This document shows, in pieces, positions 17,793 to 28,800 of a stretch of 64,000 bases of DNA. This stretch comes from Formosa undariae (GTDB taxonomy: Bacteria > Bacteroidota > Bacteroidia > Flavobacteriales > Flavobacteriaceae): the NCBI RefSeq assembly GCF_042427615.1, contig NZ_JBHMEZ010000001.1, forward strand, positions 124,001 to 188,000. The letters are read 5' to 3'. Made by a program: the position numbers and the translations under genes. How positions within the stretch are numbered: position 1 is the stretch's first letter; each line of letters opens with the position of its first letter. Below the pieces are notes generated by a model that had not been told where the DNA came from, searched no databases, and worked only from the letters and a program-made list of their open reading frames with translations.

Positions 17793-20651
17793 ATGAAAAA
17801 AACTATACTCGCTTTTTTAATTTTAGTTGTTACGAGCTTCAGTTATGCTCAAGTAACCACAAGCCCTACTATATTTAACACTACAGAAACGGTAACAATT
17901 ACCGTAGATATTGCAAGTTCTGCTACAGACTGTAATACATTAAATAATCCTTCTAAAGTCTATATGCATTCAGGTATTGGTAACGAGGCAGACCCTTGGG
18001 GATATAACGTTGTTGGTAATTGGGGACAAGATGATGGTTATGGAGAAATGACCAAAAACAGTAACGGCACTTGGAGTATTACGATAACTCCGAAAACATA
18101 TTACAACCTAACCGATGCCCAAGCCACTTCTGCAACAAAAATGGGAATGGTATTTAGAAATGCTGCAGGAAATCAGGAATTAAAAGCTAATGGCTGTTCA
18201 GACATTTTTATTAATGTTGGTGCATTCCAAGTCACTTTAAATTCACCTCAAGAATACAGTACTACTATAATATCTTCTGGAAGTAATTTAAATATTTCAG
18301 CTTCAAATACTGCTGGAAATGCAAATTATACCTTGAGTGCTAACGGAAGTGTATTAGATTCTAAAATAGATATTAATGCTTATACCTACTCTCATTCTAA
18401 TATTACATCCAATCAGAATTATGAGTTAACCGTTACACAAAACGCGAATACCACAATCAAAACATTTTTAGTTTTAGTAAATCCTGGTACTGTGTCTCAA
18501 ACGATGCCAAGCGGATTAGAAAATGGAATTAACTACAATTCTAGCGATGCAACAAAAGCGACTTTAGTTTTAGATGCGCCTTTAAAAGATTTTGTTTACG
18601 TTGCTGGTAGTTTCAATAATTGGGCACCTTCTTCGGCTTATGTGATGAAAAAAGATCCAAGTTCAGGGAAATTTTGGTTGGAGTTAACGGGATTAACATC
18701 TCAAAAAACAGAAACGTATCAATATTGGGTTGTAGATGAAACACCTATTGCAAATTCACCGGTTATGGTAAAAACTGCCGATCCGTTTTCGACCTTAGTA
18801 TTATCTCCTTTCGATGATTCAGGAATTTCTTCGGAAACCTATCCTAATTTACCAACATATCCTGTTGGCCAAGAACGCGAAGTTACCGTGCTACAAACTG
18901 GAAAAAGTGATTATAATTGGACGGCTACTAACTTTGAAAAACCTAAAAAGGAAGACTTAGTAATCTACGAAGTTTTAATCCGTGATTTCGATGAAGACAG
19001 AAACATTCAAGACTTGATCGATCGCATTGATTATTTTAAAAATCTGAATATTAACGCCATTCAATTAATGCCTATCATGGAATTTGAAGGCAACGAAAGT
19101 TGGGGTTACAACACGTCGTTTCATATGGCTTTAGACAAGTTTTATGGCACTGAAGACAAACTAAAAGAATTTGTAGACTTATGTCATGAAAACGGAATTG
19201 CAGTAATTCTGGATATTGCTTTAAATCATGCTTACGGCAGAAACCCCATGGTTCGCATGTGGATGAAAGATGCCGACGGCGATGGCTGGGGAGAACCAAG
19301 TAGCGAAAGTCCGTATTTTAACGAAGAAGCAAAACATAGCTACAGTGTGGGTTCAGATTTTAATCACCAACAAGACCGCACTCAATATTATGTAGAGCGC
19401 GTGGTTAATCATTGGGTAACCGAATTTAATATCGATGGATTCCGTTGGGATTTAACCAAAGGTTTTACTCAAAACTGTTCTCCGAGCGACGATAATTGCA
19501 CAAATAGTTATCAGCAAGATCGTGTAGACATTCTAAAACAATATGCCGATTATTCTTGGAGTTTAGACGCTTCACATTACGTAATTTTCGAACATTTAGG
19601 TCAGGATAACGAAGAACAACAATGGGCAAACTATAAAATTGAAGAAGGTAAAGGAGTTATGATGTGGGGAAAAATGACCGACCCTTACAATCAATTAACA
19701 ATGGGATATGCGTCTGATTCTAATATTGAAAGAATGGGAAGTGATGCACATGGTTTTACAGGAAAGCGTTTAGTTGGTTATGCAGAAAGTCATGACGAAG
19801 AACGTTTAATGTATAAAAACATTCTATATGGTGCCTCTTCGGGATCTTATAATGTAAAAGATCTTGACACGTCTTTAGAACGCATGGAGGCTTTGGGCGC
19901 AATCACGCTTACTATTCCTGGACCAAAAATGGTTTGGCATTTTGGAGAATTAGGCATGGATAACTCTATTTTTACATGTACCGATGGTTCTGTTTCTGCA
20001 GACGATTCTTGTAAATTATCTACAAAACCTCAACCACAATGGGCCGATAATTGGTTAGGAGATACGAACAGAAATTCGGTTTACGACACCTGGTCTAAAT
20101 TGAATGCTTTAAAAATTAATGAAGATGTTTTTGAAGGCGATTACACCATTACTTCTGGAGATTTAACGCCTAGAATTCGTGTTTGGAATTCCACTTTACC
20201 TTCTACAGCATTAAATGAAGTGGTAATTATATCAAATTTTGAAACCACTGCTCAAACAGTCGATCCAGATTTTCCAAGTAATGGTACTTGGTACGATTTA
20301 ATGGACGAAACGGGGAACACTTCAATTTCTGCAACTAATGCAATAACATTACAACCTGGAACATTTAAGATTTACGGTAATAACATTGCTAAAAGTTTAA
20401 GCATTGGGGAGGTTGACACGACACAATCTTTCGCTATTTTCCCGAACCCTGCTCAGAATAATTTCAAGATAAGTAAAGCAGTTTCTGAAGTAACAATTTA
20501 CGACATCACAGGAAAATTAATGAACCATTTTAAGGGACAATTTAATGGAGGCTATGCGTTTGATATATCAGACTTACCTGCTAGTTTATATCTTGTAAAT
20601 ATTTCTGACAATTTAGGAACTACCCAAACCGTGAAACTTGTAAAATACTAA
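17793..20651 (+). CDS. T9SS-secreted GH13 alpha-amylase with N-terminal carbohydrate-binding domains
   Basis: 952 residues. The signal peptide ends near residue 20 (SFSYAQ). Two N-terminal beta domains follow, then a CBM48/E-set-like segment at about 255-335 (VYVAGSFNNWAPSS). The GH13 barrel runs from about 388 to 760 with region I VILDIALNHA, region II IDGFRWDLTK (nucleophile D553), region III VIFEHLG (E600) and region IV GYAESHDEE (D668). The last ~75 residues are a type A T9SS sorting domain (FAIFPNPAQNNFKI, ending TVKLVKY). It would be secreted or anchored at the surface to make the first cuts in starch. It lies just after a strong terminator. Confidence 0.93.
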   Translation: MKKTILAFLILVVTSFSYAQVTTSPTIFNTTETVTITVDIASSATDCNTLNNPSKVYMHSGIGNEADPWGYNVVGNWGQDDGYGEMTKNSNGTWSITITPKTYYNLTDAQATSATKMGMVFRNAAGNQELKANGCSDIFINVGAFQVTLNSPQEYSTTIISSGSNLNISASNTAGNANYTLSANGSVLDSKIDINAYTYSHSNITSNQNYELTVTQNANTTIKTFLVLVNPGTVSQTMPSGLENGINYNSSDATKATLVLDAPLKDFVYVAGSFNNWAPSSAYVMKKDPSSGKFWLELTGLTSQKTETYQYWVVDETPIANSPVMVKTADPFSTLVLSPFDDSGISSETYPNLPTYPVGQEREVTVLQTGKSDYNWTATNFEKPKKEDLVIYEVLIRDFDEDRNIQDLIDRIDYFKNLNINAIQLMPIMEFEGNESWGYNTSFHMALDKFYGTEDKLKEFVDLCHENGIAVILDIALNHAYGRNPMVRMWMKDADGDGWGEPSSESPYFNEEAKHSYSVGSDFNHQQDRTQYYVERVVNHWVTEFNIDGFRWDLTKGFTQNCSPSDDNCTNSYQQDRVDILKQYADYSWSLDASHYVIFEHLGQDNEEQQWANYKIEEGKGVMMWGKMTDPYNQLTMGYASDSNIERMGSDAHGFTGKRLVGYAESHDEERLMYKNILYGASSGSYNVKDLDTSLERMEALGAITLTIPGPKMVWHFGELGMDNSIFTCTDGSVSADDSCKLSTKPQPQWADNWLGDTNRNSVYDTWSKLNALKINEDVFEGDYTITSGDLTPRIRVWNSTLPSTALNEVVIISNFETTAQTVDPDFPSNGTWYDLMDETGNTSISATNAITLQPGTFKIYGNNIAKSLSIGEVDTTQSFAIFPNPAQNNFKISKAVSEVTIYDITGKLMNHFKGQFNGGYAFDISDLPASLYLVNISDNLGTTQTVKLVKY

Positions 20652-20678
20652 ACGAAAAATATTTCACAATACAATCAG

Positions 20679-20712
20679 CGCCTAACATCAATCAGATGTT
20701 AGGCGTTTTTTT
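20679..20712 (+). terminator. intrinsic terminator after the amylase gene
   Basis: An 11-bp perfect stem CGCCTAACATC / GATGTTAGGCG with a 5-nt loop is followed by seven T. It closes the starch locus. Confidence 0.88.
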
Positions 20713-20794
20713 ATATCATAATTTTAATAGTTTACAAAATGGCTTATTAGCATAACATTAGCAGTAAATCGGAAAGTATAAAAATATTATTATG

Positions 20795-20802
20795 TAATTT
20801 TG
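20795..20802 (+). promoter_or_regulatory. -7 promoter box of the epimerase gene
   Basis: TAATTTTG matches TAnnTTTG exactly and lies 19 nt before the ATG at 20822. No good -33 TTG is visible at the usual distance. Confidence 0.45.
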
Positions 20803-20821
20803 AGTCACAATATTTTGGCCC

Positions 20822-21832
20822 ATGAAACTTATTTTAAAAGATTACATTCTTCCATTAAAACACACCTTCACAATTTCTCGAGAATCTATAGATGTGCAAC
20901 CTAGTTTAATCGTCGTTTTAGAAGATGCTAGTCTTTCGGGGTATGGTGAAGCGACTTCAAATCCGTATTACAACATCACGGTCCCAATAATGATGAATGA
21001 ATTATCGAAGCTAAAAAAAACCATTGAAGCCACAAATAATGAAACGCCGGAAGCCTTTTACTCAAAAATGTATCCGCTTCTAAAACATAATATGTTTGCG
21101 CTTTGCGCATTAGATCTTGCTTACAACGATTTATATGCACGAAAACAACATAAAAAAGTATACGAACTTTGGGGCTACGATATTTCGAATAACCCAATTA
21201 CAGATTATACTATTGGAATTGATACCGTTGAAAAAATGGTAGCTAAAATGAAAGAAGTGCCTTGGCCTATTTACAAGATTAAATTAGGCACGAACGAGGA
21301 TATTAAGATCGTTACCGAACTTCGAAAACACACAGATGCCATTTTTAGAATTGATGCCAATTGCGGCTGGGGCGTAGATGAAGCTCTTAAAAATGCAATT
21401 GCACTTAAAAATCTTGGTGTCGAGTTTTTAGAACAGCCTTTAAAAGCAGATCATTGGGATGGTCATAAAAAACTATTTCAAGATTCTGTATTACCAATAA
21501 TTGCGGACGAAAGCTGCCAGGTGAGTGAAGATATTGCGAAATGTCACAATTATTTTCACGGTGTAAATGTGAAACTTGTAAAATGTGGCGGATTAACACC
21601 TGCACGACAAATGCTTATTGAAGCTAGAAATCTAGGTATGAAAACGATGGTAGGTTGTATGACAGAATCTTCGGTAGGAATTTCGGCAGTTGCTCAACTT
21701 TTACCACTACTCGATTATGTCGATATGGATGGCGCCATGTTGTTAGCGAAAGATATTGCAACAGGAATAACTATAAAAGACGGTGTAACACACTACAGCG
21801 ATTTAAACGGAACTGGAGTTACCTTACTATAA
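20822..21832 (+). CDS. dipeptide epimerase (L-Ala-D/L-Glu epimerase type), enolase superfamily
   Basis: 336 residues. Enolase-superfamily hallmarks are K152 and K154 in YKIKLG, metal ligands D178 (RIDAN), E204 (LEQP) and D229 (ADES), and the opposite-face base K251 (KLVKCGG). The C-terminal motif CMTESSVGIS and DMDGAMLL are typical of Ala-Glu dipeptide epimerases, which recycle murein peptides. It acts in the cytoplasm. The stop codon overlaps the start of the next gene by one base (TAATG), so the two are coupled. Exact dipeptide specificity is unknown. Confidence 0.88.
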   Translation: MKLILKDYILPLKHTFTISRESIDVQPSLIVVLEDASLSGYGEATSNPYYNITVPIMMNELSKLKKTIEATNNETPEAFYSKMYPLLKHNMFALCALDLAYNDLYARKQHKKVYELWGYDISNNPITDYTIGIDTVEKMVAKMKEVPWPIYKIKLGTNEDIKIVTELRKHTDAIFRIDANCGWGVDEALKNAIALKNLGVEFLEQPLKADHWDGHKKLFQDSVLPIIADESCQVSEDIAKCHNYFHGVNVKLVKCGGLTPARQMLIEARNLGMKTMVGCMTESSVGISAVAQLLPLLDYVDMDGAMLLAKDIATGITIKDGVTHYSDLNGTGVTLL

Positions 21833-22860
21833 TGGAAGTTGTTAAAGCACCCAACGCTAAAATTGTTTTAGACTCTAAAAGCATGTCCTATTTTGGTGGG
21901 ACATCTTATTTAGGATTAGCCACATTACCCGCTTTTCAAGATGCCATAATACATGGCATAAAAAAATGGGGAACCGCTTACGGAAGCTCGAGACATTCGA
22001 ATGTAAAATTGGGCATCTATAAAGACGCCGAAGCACTTTTGGCATCCCAATTACAAACCGAATCTTGTGTGACGGTATCTTCTGGAATGTTAGCAGGGAA
22101 ACTGGTTTTAGATTTTTTATCGCGTTACAATACAAGGTTTTATCATTACCCAAATACGCATCCTGCCATTTTATCGCCTAATAGTTTACCGCTATTTGTG
22201 GACCAGAAATTACATCCGTCGCTTTTAACAGACACTATTGAAAATATAGTAATTTCAGCAGATGCAATTCCTACAGCATATGCTTCACCTCCAGATTTCA
22301 GTGTTCTAGAACACATTTCCAAACAAAAACAAATCACATTACTTCTAGACGAATCGCATAGTATAGGAATTACAGGAGAAACAGGCATGGGTATATTCAA
22401 TGGTATTTCCACCACCCATTTACATCAAAAAATTATGGTTGCTTCTTTAGGAAAAGCAATGGGATTACCTGGTGGTATAATTGCAGGAGATGTATCTTTT
22501 ATAAATGAAATAAAATCTACTGTAACATTTTCTACTGCATCAGGAATGAGTCCGGCATACTTAGAAGGCTATTTGCAATCTCAAACGATTTACAAAGCAC
22601 AGCAAGAAAAATTAAAAGAAAATCTACTCTATTTTTTTGATGGATTAGAGTTGGATGATACGTTTATTTTTAATAAAAATTATCCTAATATTTATAATTT
22701 GAAACCTGATTTTAACGAATCGCTATTAGAGCAAAATATTGTTATCACTAATTTCAACTACCCTACACCAAAGGATATTTTAAGTCGAATTGTTTTATCG
22801 GCAAACCACTCTAAAACAGACTTGAAAACATTAAAAAGGCTATTAGCTAACTCAAATTAA
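21832..22860 (+). CDS. PLP-dependent enzyme of the aminotransferase class II / AONS-like fold
   Basis: 342 residues from the ATG at 21832. An open frame extends further upstream but only inside the epimerase gene, and the TAATG overlap argues for this start. The PLP lysine is K208 in VASLGKAMGLPGG, and DESHS at 173-177 holds the cofactor aspartate and histidine, as in 8-amino-7-oxononanoate synthase and KBL. The early motif SYLGLA is also typical. At 342 residues it is shorter than true AONS enzymes (about 385), and no biotin genes are near. A role in amino-acid or peptide metabolism coupled to the epimerase is inferred. Confidence 0.75.
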   Translation: MEVVKAPNAKIVLDSKSMSYFGGTSYLGLATLPAFQDAIIHGIKKWGTAYGSSRHSNVKLGIYKDAEALLASQLQTESCVTVSSGMLAGKLVLDFLSRYNTRFYHYPNTHPAILSPNSLPLFVDQKLHPSLLTDTIENIVISADAIPTAYASPPDFSVLEHISKQKQITLLLDESHSIGITGETGMGIFNGISTTHLHQKIMVASLGKAMGLPGGIIAGDVSFINEIKSTVTFSTASGMSPAYLEGYLQSQTIYKAQQEKLKENLLYFFDGLELDDTFIFNKNYPNIYNLKPDFNESLLEQNIVITNFNYPTPKDILSRIVLSANHSKTDLKTLKRLLANSN

Positions 22861-23014
22861 AGCTCGAAATAGTATATCGCGGAGAGCTTGCATTAGAAAG
22901 AGCATGACTTTCATTTTAGAATGAAAACCGACACTAAAATCGTTTCTATATAAAACGGACTTGAAACCAATGGCGTACGCGACACAATAAGTTTATACCC
23001 TAATTTATAATTTC

Positions 23015-23050
23015 ATAAAAGCTTCAGATAAACTCTGGAGCTTTTATTTT
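23015..23050 (+). terminator. intrinsic terminator after the PLP enzyme gene
   Basis: The stem AAAAGCTTCAGA / TCTGGAGCTTTT (one G-T pair, extended by flanking A-T pairs) has a 5-nt loop and is followed by ATTTT. It is 155 nt after the stop codon. Confidence 0.65.
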
Positions 23051-23093
23051 ATATAAAAATTGTAAATTGCTATACTAGGAATGGTATCTTTTT

Positions 23094-24368
23094 ATGAAAA
23101 AATCAGCATTAATTTATTTCAATCGCCTTCGCGAACAGTTATGGTTTAGACCTTTAATATTCTGTATTATTTCGATTATTGGCGCACTACTCGCCCGTTT
23201 TGCCGATGGCACAGGATTAAAAGAACTTGTACCCAATATAAAAACAGAGTCTATTGTTGGCTTACTTACTACCATTTCGTCAAGTATGCTTGTTATTGCC
23301 ATATTTGCGGTCTCATCTATGATTGCTGCATTTAGCGCCGCTAGTAATACTGCAACACCTAGATCTTTTAAAATTGTAGTTACAGATGATGCCTCTAAGA
23401 ATGCATTATCCATGTTTATCGGTGCCTTTATTTTTAGTATCGTATCTACAGTTGCGCTTGAAAATGGATATTACGGCGATGCCGGTCGATTTGTACTTTT
23501 TGTATTCACTTTACTGTTTTTTGCTTCAGTTATTTTAACATTTTTACGCTGGGTAGACAGAATATCAAGATTAGGACGACTAGAACACACCATTAATCAG
23601 GTAGAAGAAGTCGCTCTAATATCTTTGAAAAATCATATTAAAAATCCTCTTCTTAAAGGTATTCCTGTTTCTAACACAATCAACAAAAATGTCTTTATTA
23701 CCCCTCTTAAAATTGGCTACATCCAATTTATAGACATGGACAGTTTACAAAAACTTGCAGAAGCACATCACATTACCATACAGCTAAGTGCAACCCCTGG
23801 AGCCTATGTCCATTCCAATTCACCTTTGGTCTATCTTTCTACAGCTCAGGGATTAGATATGGAAGATATTTCAAAAAAAATTAATGAAGCCATTCGTATT
23901 GGAAGCACTAGACTTTTCGAGGAAGATCCGCGTTTTGGTCTCATTGCCTTATCAGAAATTGCTAGCCGTGCCTTATCTCCTGGAATTAACGACCCAGGAA
24001 CTGCCATACAAATTATTGGTAGCCAAGTCCGCTTATTCTTCTTGTGGAATGACACAAATACCAAAGATGAAACCGATGTTACACGTTTCGACCGTATTGA
24101 AGTTCCTGAACTTCCTACCTACGAATTTTTCGAAAGTGCTTTTCGACCAATATCAAGAGATGGTGCAAATAATATCGAGGTCATGCTCCGTTTACAAAAA
24201 GCGTATACTTCTCTAGCAACTATAAACCATTCTGAAATACAAGAAACAGCCCGATCTTATTCAGAAACATCTTATAACCGAGCCAAACAACAATTATCTT
24301 TTAAAAGTGATTTAGAGCTTCTTAAAGAGAAATCTTTCTTTTTAAAAGTCAAAACTCCTACCGAATAA
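23094..24368 (+). CDS. DUF2254 family membrane protein
   Basis: 424 residues. The N-terminal third has about four membrane segments (roughly 20-37, 58-85, 105-125, 128-148). The conserved DUF2254 blocks are SSSMLVIAIFAVSSMIAAF and, in the soluble part, GLIALSEIASRALSPGINDP. The C-terminal two thirds are cytoplasmic or periplasmic. The function of the family is unknown. It forms a single-gene unit between two terminators. It is transcribed in the same direction as the amidoligase-type cluster 1.5 kb further on, though nothing in the sequence ties it to that cluster. Confidence 0.82.
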   Translation: MKKSALIYFNRLREQLWFRPLIFCIISIIGALLARFADGTGLKELVPNIKTESIVGLLTTISSSMLVIAIFAVSSMIAAFSAASNTATPRSFKIVVTDDASKNALSMFIGAFIFSIVSTVALENGYYGDAGRFVLFVFTLLFFASVILTFLRWVDRISRLGRLEHTINQVEEVALISLKNHIKNPLLKGIPVSNTINKNVFITPLKIGYIQFIDMDSLQKLAEAHHITIQLSATPGAYVHSNSPLVYLSTAQGLDMEDISKKINEAIRIGSTRLFEEDPRFGLIALSEIASRALSPGINDPGTAIQIIGSQVRLFFLWNDTNTKDETDVTRFDRIEVPELPTYEFFESAFRPISRDGANNIEVMLRLQKAYTSLATINHSEIQETARSYSETSYNRAKQQLSFKSDLELLKEKSFFLKVKTPTE

Positions 24369-24406
24369 TCCAGATTTAACACGTTTATAACTGTTACAAA
24401 AAACAT

Positions 24407-24438
24407 AAAGCTTCAGAAATTAAACTGAAGCTTTTTTT
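24407..24438 (+). terminator. intrinsic terminator after the DUF2254 gene
   Basis: A 10-bp perfect stem AAAGCTTCAG / CTGAAGCTTT with an 8-nt loop runs into a T tract. Confidence 0.85.
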
Positions 24439-24445
24439 ATTCTAT

Positions 24446-24453
24446 TACATTTG
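24446..24453 (+). promoter_or_regulatory. -7 promoter box of the DUF2914 gene
   Basis: TACATTTG matches TAnnTTTG exactly and lies 18 nt before the ATG at 24472. A TTG at 24451 that could be taken for a start codon is the end of this box. Confidence 0.55.
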
Positions 24454-24471
24454 CCTTACCTAAAATTGGTT

Positions 24472-25587
24472 ATGAAACAAACCTTAGCTAAATTTAAAAA
24501 TAGTGGTCTCCGAAAGTTTATTCGTAGGCACCAGAAGTATGCCCCTATTTTATTCTTTATCGGGGGATTTATTTTCGACACGCTTACTCTGGGACGCATA
24601 GACAGGTTATACGATTTGTCTGTACTTTGCCTACATATGACCTCGTTAAGCATTACTCTATACCTCTTTAATTTAGTCGATGATGGTACATGGAAAAACA
24701 CTTTTTTAGAACGTTTTGAAATTTATTTCCCCTTAGTTATTCAGTTTTTCTTCGGGGGACTTTCTAGCGCTTACGTGGTCTATTTTTCTAGGAGCGTTTC
24801 TTTATCTAGAACCGCATCTTTTTTTATAATCTTAGTTGTTTTATTATTCGCGAATGAATTTCTAAAAAAGCGTATCTCTAATAAATATCTTCAGTTTAGT
24901 ATTTATTATTTTATAAGTTTTACATTTTTCTCTTTCATGATTCCGGTGTTTATAAGACAAATGAGTCCTACTATCTTTATAATTTCGGGCGTTGTAAGTT
25001 TAGCTTGCACCCTATTGTTAATCACGTTTATATATAGAAAAAGTCCCAGTACACGAGCCGAAATTCATTTAGGAAAACTTACAGGAATTATTATTTCTAT
25101 CTACATTTTAATAAACACCTTTTACTTTTTCAAACTTATACCTCCTGTGCCACTCGCCTTACAAACGGGTATTGTAGCTCATAATATTGTTGCAGAAAAC
25201 GGGAAATATGTTGTGACTTACGAAGAAAAAAAAGAATTCGTTTTTTGGAGAGATCACAGCTCCAAATTTATACATAACCCAAACGAACCTGTTTACGTAT
25301 TCTCTTCTATTTTTGCACCTACAGCTTTAAAAAAATCGATTATTCATAGGTGGGAATGGTATGATGAAAAATCGGAGGAATGGATCGTTTCAGATAATAT
25401 TAAGTATGACATAACGGGCGGGCGGAACGATGGTTATCGCGGTTACACATATAAAAGAAATATAAAATCTGGTTTGTGGCGTGTAGAAGTTTTGACCGAA
25501 GAAGAATTGCTTCTTGGTGTAATCGATTTTGAAATTATTGAGAATCCAGATCAAAAACCTCAGCGTTTGGTAAAGAAATCGTTTTAA
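24472..25587 (+). CDS. DUF2914 membrane protein
   Basis: 371 residues from the ATG at 24472. Seven or so hydrophobic segments fill the first ~235 residues. A soluble C-terminal DUF2914 domain follows, with IIHRWEWYDEKSEEW, GGRNDGYRGYTYKRNI and SGLWRVEVLTEEELLLGVIDFEI-like text (longest conserved block about 335-357). The family function is not known; its C-domain resembles an extracytoplasmic beta domain. The start was set at the ATG because the upstream TTG lies inside the -7 box. The gene stands alone behind a terminator. Confidence 0.78.
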   Translation: MKQTLAKFKNSGLRKFIRRHQKYAPILFFIGGFIFDTLTLGRIDRLYDLSVLCLHMTSLSITLYLFNLVDDGTWKNTFLERFEIYFPLVIQFFFGGLSSAYVVYFSRSVSLSRTASFFIILVVLLFANEFLKKRISNKYLQFSIYYFISFTFFSFMIPVFIRQMSPTIFIISGVVSLACTLLLITFIYRKSPSTRAEIHLGKLTGIIISIYILINTFYFFKLIPPVPLALQTGIVAHNIVAENGKYVVTYEEKKEFVFWRDHSSKFIHNPNEPVYVFSSIFAPTALKKSIIHRWEWYDEKSEEWIVSDNIKYDITGGRNDGYRGYTYKRNIKSGLWRVEVLTEEELLLGVIDFEIIENPDQKPQRLVKKSF

Positions 25588-25870
25588 CCTAAAATATCAT
25601 TCCAACTTAAAAATAATTTGATTTGAAATTATTTACATCTTTTTTTCGTCCTAAAGTTATCTGTAAAATTGCCTTTCTCTTCAAACACAATTTTGATTAT
25701 TTAATGCGCCATAAACACACTATTTAACAAAAACTCGAATTAAAATTGTATTAACCTCATTTTAAGCATAAAAAAAACGCGCTTTACGTAATCTTTAACT
25801 TTTTTTTTAGGGTTCATTAATTTTTTGAATAAAAATCACCTAAATTGTAATGTCTTTAATAGATTTATAT

Positions 25871-28800
25871 ATGGCATTAAAAATTGTAATTTCTCATAAA
25901 ACAAAGTACAAATACGATAGATTAGTATCGTTATCTCCTCACATTTTCAGATTACGACCAGCTCCACATAGTCGAACACCTATAGAGGCCTATTCGATTA
26001 AAATTACACCAGAAGAACAATTTTTTAATTGGCAACAAGATCCTTTTGGAAATTATATGGCGCGCTTAATCTTTCCTGAAAAAACAAGGGAACTTACCAT
26101 TGAAGTGGAAATTATTGCCGATTTAAAAACCATAAACCCGTTTGATTTCTTTGTCGAAGAAAGTGCCGAAGAATATCCATTTACATATACAGATACGATT
26201 AGAAAAGAACTTCTTCCGTATTTAGAAATTACAGAAAAAGGGCCACTATTATTAGACTTCCTTAAAACTATTGATACTACACCTCGAAAAACGATATACT
26301 TCCTAATTGATATCAATCAGAAAATATATCAGTATTTAAAATATAACATCCGAATGGATCCTGGGGTACAATCTTGTGAAGACACCTTAGACCACAGAAC
26401 AGGGTCTTGCCGTGATTATGCTTGGTTATTTGTCCAAACCTTACGCCATTTAGGTTTTGGAGCGCGATTTGTTTCAGGATACATTGTACAATTAAAATCT
26501 GACGAGAAATCGTTAGACGGTCCTTCTGGTCCTGAAGAAGATTTTACAGATTTACATGCTTGGGCAGAAGTTTATCTTCCTGGTGCAGGTTGGATTGGTT
26601 TCGATGCTACTTCAGGATTATTAGCTGGAGAAGGCCATATTCCATTAGCATGTACACCTTCTTTTGAAAGTGCTGCTCCCGTTTCTGGAATGTCTGATAT
26701 TTGTGAAACTGAATTCGAATTTGAAAATTCTGTAAAACGTATTTTTGAATCGCCTCGTGTTACCAAACCATACACCGAAGAGCAATGGAAAGCCATATAC
26801 AAACTAGGGTTTAAAGTTGAAAAAGACCTAGAGAAGGGCGATGTCAGATTAACCATGGGAGGAGAACCTACTTTTGTTTCTATAGACGATATGGAATCTG
26901 AAGAATGGAACACAGCTGCCGATGGTCCGCACAAGCGTGAGCTTGCCAAAAATTTAGCCGCAAAATTATACGACGAATACGATAACGGAAGTGTATTACA
27001 CCAGGCTCAAGGAAAATGGTATCCTGGAGAGCCTTTACCACGCTGGCAAATAGAAATTTGCTGGAGAAAAGACGGAAAAAAAATCTGGCATAATAAGAAA
27101 TTATTATCCCTATTTTCTAACAATCCGGTACTTCCAGAAAATGCCTCAGAATTATTCTTAAAGACCTTAACTCAGAAATTAGACATTACAGATAAACACA
27201 TCACTCCTGCTTACGAAGATGCGTTTTATTTTATGTGGGAAGAAGGTAAATTACCTATAGATGTAGACCCTACGGTAGATGATGGTGCCTTATTAGTTAA
27301 AGACAAATTGAAGCAAATCCTTAAGGACGGAAAATCGAAAGCCATTGGACATGTTTTACCATTAAATAACACTTCAGACACATGGTATTCTAATGCGTGG
27401 AGTTTTAGACGTAAACACTTATTCTTAATTCCAGGAAACTCTCCTATCGGACTACGACTACCTCTAGATTCACTTCTTAGAGACCCTGAATTTGGAGAAT
27501 TCCCGCAGCAAGAACCTGATAATTTTACTAAAAAGAAAAAGCTTCCAAGTTACAAGAACATTGTTTTAAGACGTTCTAAAAAAGTAAAGGAAGAAGGTAT
27601 CTCTGAGGATGACACAAACTTTTTTATCCGTACGGGTTTATGTGCTGAAGTTAGAGAAGGAAAAATGCATTTATTTTTTCCACCTTTAGATACTGCTGAA
27701 ATATTTTTAGATCTAGTATCTTCAATTGAAGCCACAGCAAAAGAACTTAAAATCCCTGTTGTTTTAGAAGGCTACGATCCACCAAAGGACAACCGTTTAG
27801 AGTCCATGAAAATTACGCCAGATCCTGGTGTAATTGAGGTGAATGTACAACCTGCTAAAAACTGGGAAGAACTTACACATAATACATTAACCCTTTACAG
27901 ACTCGCAAAAGAGTCGCGTTTAGGAACAGAAAAATTCATGTTAGATGGTAAACACACCGGAACCGGTGGAGGAAACCATGTAACGTTAGGAGGAGTTACA
28001 CCTAAAGATAGTCCGTTATTACGTAAACCAAGTTTACTACGTAGTTTGCTAACCTTTTGGCAACATCACCCAGGACTTTCATATTTATTCTCTGGTGCAT
28101 TTATTGGAGCTACAAGTCAGGCGCCACGTATCGACGAGGCTCGTATGGAAAACCTTTACGAACTTGAAATTGCGTTTAGTCAGATTCCAAAGGATGGAAA
28201 AGTTCCGTTTTGGTTAACCGACAGATTATTCCGTCACTTATTAACCGATTTAACAGGAAACACCCACCGTGCAGAATTCTGTATCGACAAATTATACTCT
28301 CCAGATTCATCTTCTGGACGTTTAGGAATTCTAGAGCTTCGTGCTTTCGATATGCCTCCACATCCTCAGATGAGCTTAATGCAAAACTTATTGGTTAGAA
28401 CACTTGTTGCATGGTTCTGGAAGAAACCTTACGAGCACGATTTAGTGCGTTGGGGAACAGAATTACACGATAAATTCTTAACCGAGCATTACGTTAGGGA
28501 AGATATTAAGGACATTGTTAACCAACTAAACAAAGCTGGATATAAATTTAAAGAAGATTGGTTTAACCCATTTTTTGAGTTTAGATTCCCACTTCATGGT
28601 ATGGTTGAAATAAACAATATTAATTTAGAGCTACGTGCAGCTATCGAACCTTGGAATGTTTTAGGTGAAGAAATGACAGGCGGAGGAACTGCGAGGTATG
28701 TAGACTCTTCCGTGGAACGTATTCAGGTAAAGGTTAATCATTTTACTGAAGAACGTTATGTTTTAACCTGTAATGGTGTTAAAATCAACCTAAACAATAC

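Noticed and set aside
21655..21831. 59-codon upstream extension of the PLP enzyme
   Set aside because: It overlaps the epimerase gene and encodes an unlikely Arg/Cys-rich leader; the TAATG junction gives a natural start at 21832.
22909..22926. 7-bp hairpin TTTCATT / AATGAAA after the PLP enzyme gene
   Set aside because: It has a short stem and no T tract; a better terminator follows at 23015-23050.
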